Positions 31,816-35,275 of a stretch of 35,275 nucleotides of DNA are shown in pieces. Under the pieces are notes generated by a model. That model was not told where the DNA came from, ran no database searches, and saw nothing but the letters and a program-made list of their open reading frames with translations. Position 1 is the first letter of the stretch. Each line of letters opens with the position of its first letter. The stretch is taken from the NCBI GenBank assembly GCA_900542235.1, contig UQNB01000009.1, positions 1 to 35,275 of the forward strand, given 5' to 3'. The position numbers and the translations under genes were made by a program. The DNA comes from an uncultured Collinsella sp. GTDB lineage: Bacteria; Actinomycetota; Coriobacteriia; Coriobacteriales; Coriobacteriaceae.

Positions 31816-34800
31816 ATGGCGAACACCCAGAACTATATTAACCACCTGCTGCAGAACACCGGCATTACGCCGGCGTGCAGTGAAGAAGAGCGCCTGGCTG
31901 CTGAGGATATCGCTCAGATTTTCCGCAACCACGGCTTTGACCCCGAGGTGCAGGAATTTAATGCTCCCGCACCCAGCAGGTTGGCGTTTGCCGTTACCGG
32001 TATCCTGGCGTTTGCCGGCGCCTTGCTGATGGGCATCGGCGGCGGCATTGGCTTGGTCGGCACCTTGCTGGCCATTGTCGGTGCCGTGCTCTACGTGCTC
32101 GAGCGCACGGGGCATCCCGTGGTTTCGCGCCTGGGAAAGACCGGAGTGAGTCAAAATGTCATCGCCTATCACAAGGCCTCGGGCCCGCTTGCGTCTCCGC
32201 GCAACCGCCCGGTCGTCGTGGTGGCCCACTATGATTCCCCCCGCGCCGAGCTCCTTGCTCGCGAGCCCTACGCTCCGTGTCGCGCGCTCATCGCCAAGCT
32301 CCTGCCTGTCGCCACGATCGCGCCCGCGGCTGTCGCCATCCTGCGTATCCTGCCGCTTCCCGGCGTGCTCAAGGTACTGCTGTGGGTTGTCGCGATTCTG
32401 GCCTCCCTTGTGGCACTGGCCAACGCCGCCAATATCATCTCCAACCGTTTTGTGCTTCCCTACACGTCTGGCGCGGTGTGCAACAAATCCTCTGTTGCCG
32501 CCATGCTCGGTGTCATGGACAACGTTGCCCCCTATCAGGGCGAAAACGAGTTCCCCGACGACATTCCATTCGATACCTATTTTGGCGAGCAGAAGCGTCG
32601 CGCCGAGGAAATGGCGCGCGCGGCGGCCGAGTATGCCGCGGCCCAGCAGCAAAACGACTACGGCAACACCATTGAATATGAGGAACCTTCCTACGACGAG
32701 GACGAGTTTGGCCAGCCGGTTGCGCCTGTCGACGCACCCGAGCAGGACGAGACTTTTGATGGACAGATCGATGGTTTTGAGGGCGCCTCTGCCGACGAGA
32801 CGCTAATCGGCGTTATCGCGCCCGAGGCTCAAGACCAGACTGCCCAGGCCGAAGTGTCCACCGAGGAAAAGTCCTCCGCCGAGCCGGCGGAGGAGCCCGC
32901 GGTGGTCGAAGCCGCCGAGCCCAAGCCCAAGCTCTATCGCAATGCCGCCGGCAATATCCGCTTTGGTTCGGATGCCATCCGTGCGCTCGGCATGCTGCCC
33001 GAGTCCTGCACGCTCGATTACGAAGAGGGCGAGGAGCCGGCGTTTGAGCCGGAGCCTGCTCCCGTTGCACAGGAGCCTGCGCCCGCGGCCAATACGGCTG
33101 GGGGCGCGATAAGCGGGGACAACGCGGCCCCGCTGCTCCCGCCGAGCCGGTCGCTACCCCTGTTGCTGCCGCGGAGTCTGACGCAAAGCCCGCACTCGAT
33201 CCTGCAGCCGGTCTGGATATTCTGGCACCTGCCGCTCCGGCACAGGTTGAAGACGAGACCGCCGACGAAGACTATGACGAGTACCCGCAACGCGTGTCCT
33301 ATGAGAGTGACACCGATTTCTCGGCCGAGATTCCCTCGACAACGCCCCATGCCGATATCGCTTCCGCGTTCTCCTCGATTGGTGCCAGCGCTTCTAGCTT
33401 CTTTAAGGGTGCCTTTGCGAAGGGCAAGAAGTTCGTCGACGACTTTGAGGAAAAGCGCGCCGCTGCCCGCGAGGCCGCCGAGCGGGAGGCCATCGCCCAA
33501 CAGCAGGCCGCCGAGGCCGAGCGTGAGCGTGCGGCACAGGAGTTCGAGCAGAGCGAGGCCGAGCAGCTGGAGCCTGCCGATGTCGCCGATGCTACGACGT
33601 CTTTTGAGGCTCCGCAGCCGACATCCGCTGACGTTGCCGAGGCTACGACGTCCTTTGATGCGCAGCAGCCGGTCGATAGCACCATGTCATTTGATGCCAC
33701 GATGACGTTTGAGAAGCAGGGCACCGCAATTGCCGAGCCCCTTCCCATCTCCGATGATGCCCAGGACGCCGCCGATGATTCGGTTATCGACGAGGCCGAT
33801 TCCGTTGAGGGCAGCGCGCCCGAGCAGGTCGAGGCTCCTGCGATGGAGCAGGAGCCCCCTGCGGTTGACGAGACTCTCAAGACGGATGTGTCCAGGCCTT
33901 ATTCTACGCAGATCTTTACCATGCCCGCACCGAGCGACCTCGGTGCCACGGTGGCCAATGTCGCTCCCACGCAGGACGAGACAGTCGACTCCCTCATGGC
34001 GCAGATTTCGTCTCAGGTGCCTCCGCGCCAGCAAATGAATATCCCCGATCCGGCCTCCGCGCCTGCGCCCTCTTCGTCGCCGCTGGCCTCGGTCCCCGAT
34101 CCGTCGCTGCCTTCGATGCAACAGGCCAACGTCGCGTCCCGCACATCGCTATTCGATCTTCCCGATCCTTCGGCACAGACAAATGATCCCTTTGCGACGG
34201 CGCAGGGTCCCGAGCCCACATCGGCACCGGTCGCGACCCCCATGCCCATCTCCTCGGGCGCACAGCCGCTCGAGACCATCTCGGCTCCTGCTTCGACGGG
34301 CGCCAAGCCGCAGAAGCGTGGCCTGGGTGGCTTGTTCGGTCGCAAAAAGAAGAACGAGCAGGACAGCATGAGCGACTGGCTGGGCGTCGAGGACGATTAC
34401 GATGCCAAGAAGTCTGGCCGCGGCATTGGCTCGTGGGATAACTTCGAGGATGATGACGACGGTTGGAAGGGTGGCGCCACCTCCTCCGATGGTGCTTCTG
34501 CCGAGGATATGCTCTCGGCTGTTGCCTCCATGGGTGACGATGAGCTGCTCGGCCACGATATCTGGTTCGTCGCAACGGGTGCGTCCGATTGCGACGGCGC
34601 CGGCATGAGGGCGTTTTTGGCCTCGCATCGTGACAAGCTCCGCGGCGTGTTCTTTATCAACCTCGAGTCTATCGGCGCCGGCAGGCTTTCGGTGGTAACG
34701 GTCGAGGGCGAGCAGCAGCTGTTTAAGGGCGATCGCCGCATCATGAATCTTGTCAGCAAGGTGTGCAAGTCGTTCCACGTCGATTGCGGTGCGTTCGAGA

Positions 34801-34985
34801 TGCCCTATGCAAAAACCGATGCATCCGCAGCGCTCGAGGCAAGCCGTCGTGCCCTTACGATCGCCGGTGTGGACGGCCCGCGCCTTGCCTGCGCTCGCAC
34901 CGAGGATGACCTGCCGTACAACGTCAATCCGACCAATATCGCTACGGTGTCCGAGGTCGTGACCGAGGTCATTCGTCGTTCGTAG
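31816..34985 (+). pseudogene. Large M28-peptidase-like membrane protein, frameshifted near 33100-33135
   Basis: Two frames join into one protein of about 1056 residues. From ATG 31816: two membrane helices (56-97), a VVVVAHYDSP motif (His138, Asp140) like the first zinc site of M28 aminopeptidases, two more helices (158-210), and GAVCNKSSVAAML (219-231), where M28 has GANDN-type sequence. About 670 residues of acidic, Pro/Ala-rich low complexity follow, with a coiled-coil-like stretch and short repeats. The M28-like core resumes at about 911 (IWFVATGASDCDGAGMRAFL, INLESIGAG). The first frame is lost near 33128, where a CCCC run (or GGGGG at 33100) is one base short; the second frame runs to 34985. 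Expected ligands Asp and Glu-Glu are Cys and Ser-Asp, so peptidase activity is doubtful. Confidence 0.65.
33577..33716 (+). repeat. Short peptide-encoding repeats in the M28-like protein
   Basis: A unit of about 51 bp encoding A-D-V-A-[DE]-A-T-T-S-F-[DE]-A begins at 33577 and again near 33628. Shorter T-M-S-F-D-A and T-M-T-F-E-K variants follow. The result is four evenly placed Thr-x-[Ser/Thr]-Phe-acid peptides in the disordered region. Confidence 0.6.
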
Positions 34986-35007
34986 ACAGACCCGCTAAGG
35001 AGTCAGC

Positions 35008-35226
35008 GTGTTTTCGTACATCAAGCGCCATTGGCCCATCTATCTGATTTTGACCCTGATTGCTATCGCATTGGGTTTTGGGGCCGCGTATGTCGTTGGC
35101 GTTAAGGGCTCGACGCCCGAGACAACAATGAACGAAGAGGTGGAGCAAGAGCAAAGTTTGGGTGCCGACGGTATTTCCGAGTCCGATCAGGCAGCCATCG
35201 ATGGCGGTTCGTCATCTGCTAAATAG
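35008..35226 (+). CDS. Small single-pass membrane protein (unknown)
   Basis: A 72-residue protein beginning MFSYIKRHWPIYLILTLIAI: a short basic start, one membrane helix (about 10-32) and an acidic, Ser/Gly-rich tail (36-72). I recognise no family. GTG 35008 has an AAGGAG site and lies 22 bases after the M28-like gene, so they may be cotranscribed. A hairpin begins 27 bases after the stop. Confidence 0.7.
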   Translation: MFSYIKRHWPIYLILTLIAIALGFGAAYVVGVKGSTPETTMNEEVEQEQSLGADGISESDQAAIDGGSSSAK

Positions 35227-35253
35227 CCGATTCATCGTTTATGCCCAAGGCGG

Positions 35254-35275
35254 GCGAGCCGGGAGACTGGCTCGC
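35254..35275 (+). terminator. Probable terminator cut by the window edge
   Basis: GCGAGCC and GGCTCGC pair across an 8-base loop. Any T-tract lies beyond the last base. Confidence 0.5.

Noticed and set aside
1..35275. CRISPR array, tRNA, rRNA, insertion sequence or prophage
   Set aside because: No regularly spaced identical repeats of CRISPR length, no tRNA cloverleaf, rRNA stretch or transposase/integrase motif was noticed; tRNA detection by eye is imperfect.

Overview
The window is a bacterial chromosomal replication-origin region of about 35 kb. It is GC-rich overall, with a clear AT-rich dip over rsmG-parA-parB. Gene order (rpmH-rnpA-yidD-yidC-jag-rsmG-parA-parB on one side, dnaA-dnaN-recF-dciA-gyrB-gyrA on the other), a DUF721/DciA protein between recF and gyrB, tandem WYL regulators and a flanking arginine deiminase gene fit an actinobacterial relative, most likely class Coriobacteriia (Collinsella-like). 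The taxonomic call is inference from gene order and protein character, not from a search.

Layout. 1-1063: 5' part of arcA (minus). 1064-1622: AT-rich intergenic region with a repeated motif. 1623-7775: plus-strand genes ppk, a TrmA/RumA-type rRNA methyltransferase, a DJ-1/PfpI protein, maf and a P1-family peptidase. 8010-19133: a minus-strand replication block, read from the origin: a GHKL-ATPase/winged-helix protein of unknown function, dnaA, dnaN, recF, dciA, gyrB, gyrA. 19479-24516: the divergent plus-strand block rpmH, rnpA, yidD, yidC, jag, rsmG, three parS sites, parA, parB and a small membrane protein. 24707-35275: rlmN (minus), ddl, a frameshifted dnaQ-dinG helicase, two overlapping WYL regulators (minus), a very large frameshifted M28-like membrane protein and a small membrane protein.

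How it works together. DnaA-box-like motifs of an unusual type (core TGTTGAAAA) lie in both intergenic regions that flank the dnaA operon, as in a bipartite origin. The dnaA-dnaN spacer also holds an AT-rich stretch, a run of TAA/TAG triplets resembling a DnaA-trio, and a box-like site in the order expected for origin unwinding. DnaA, the clamp, RecF, the probable helicase loader DciA and gyrase form one transcriptional block directed away from the origin. ParA, ParB and a 39-bp-periodic parS array form the segregation module.

Best candidates for undescribed biology: (1) the GHKL ATPase with a Pro/Gln/Tyr-rich linker and a C-terminal winged helix, cotranscribed with dnaA; (2) the origin architecture with apparently matched changes in DnaA's recognition motif; (3) a long hairpin starting at the gyrB stop codon; (4) the M28-like membrane protein whose catalytic core is split by about 670 low-complexity residues and lacks canonical metal ligands; (5) a perfect 12-bp palindrome found twice in the rpmH-par block.
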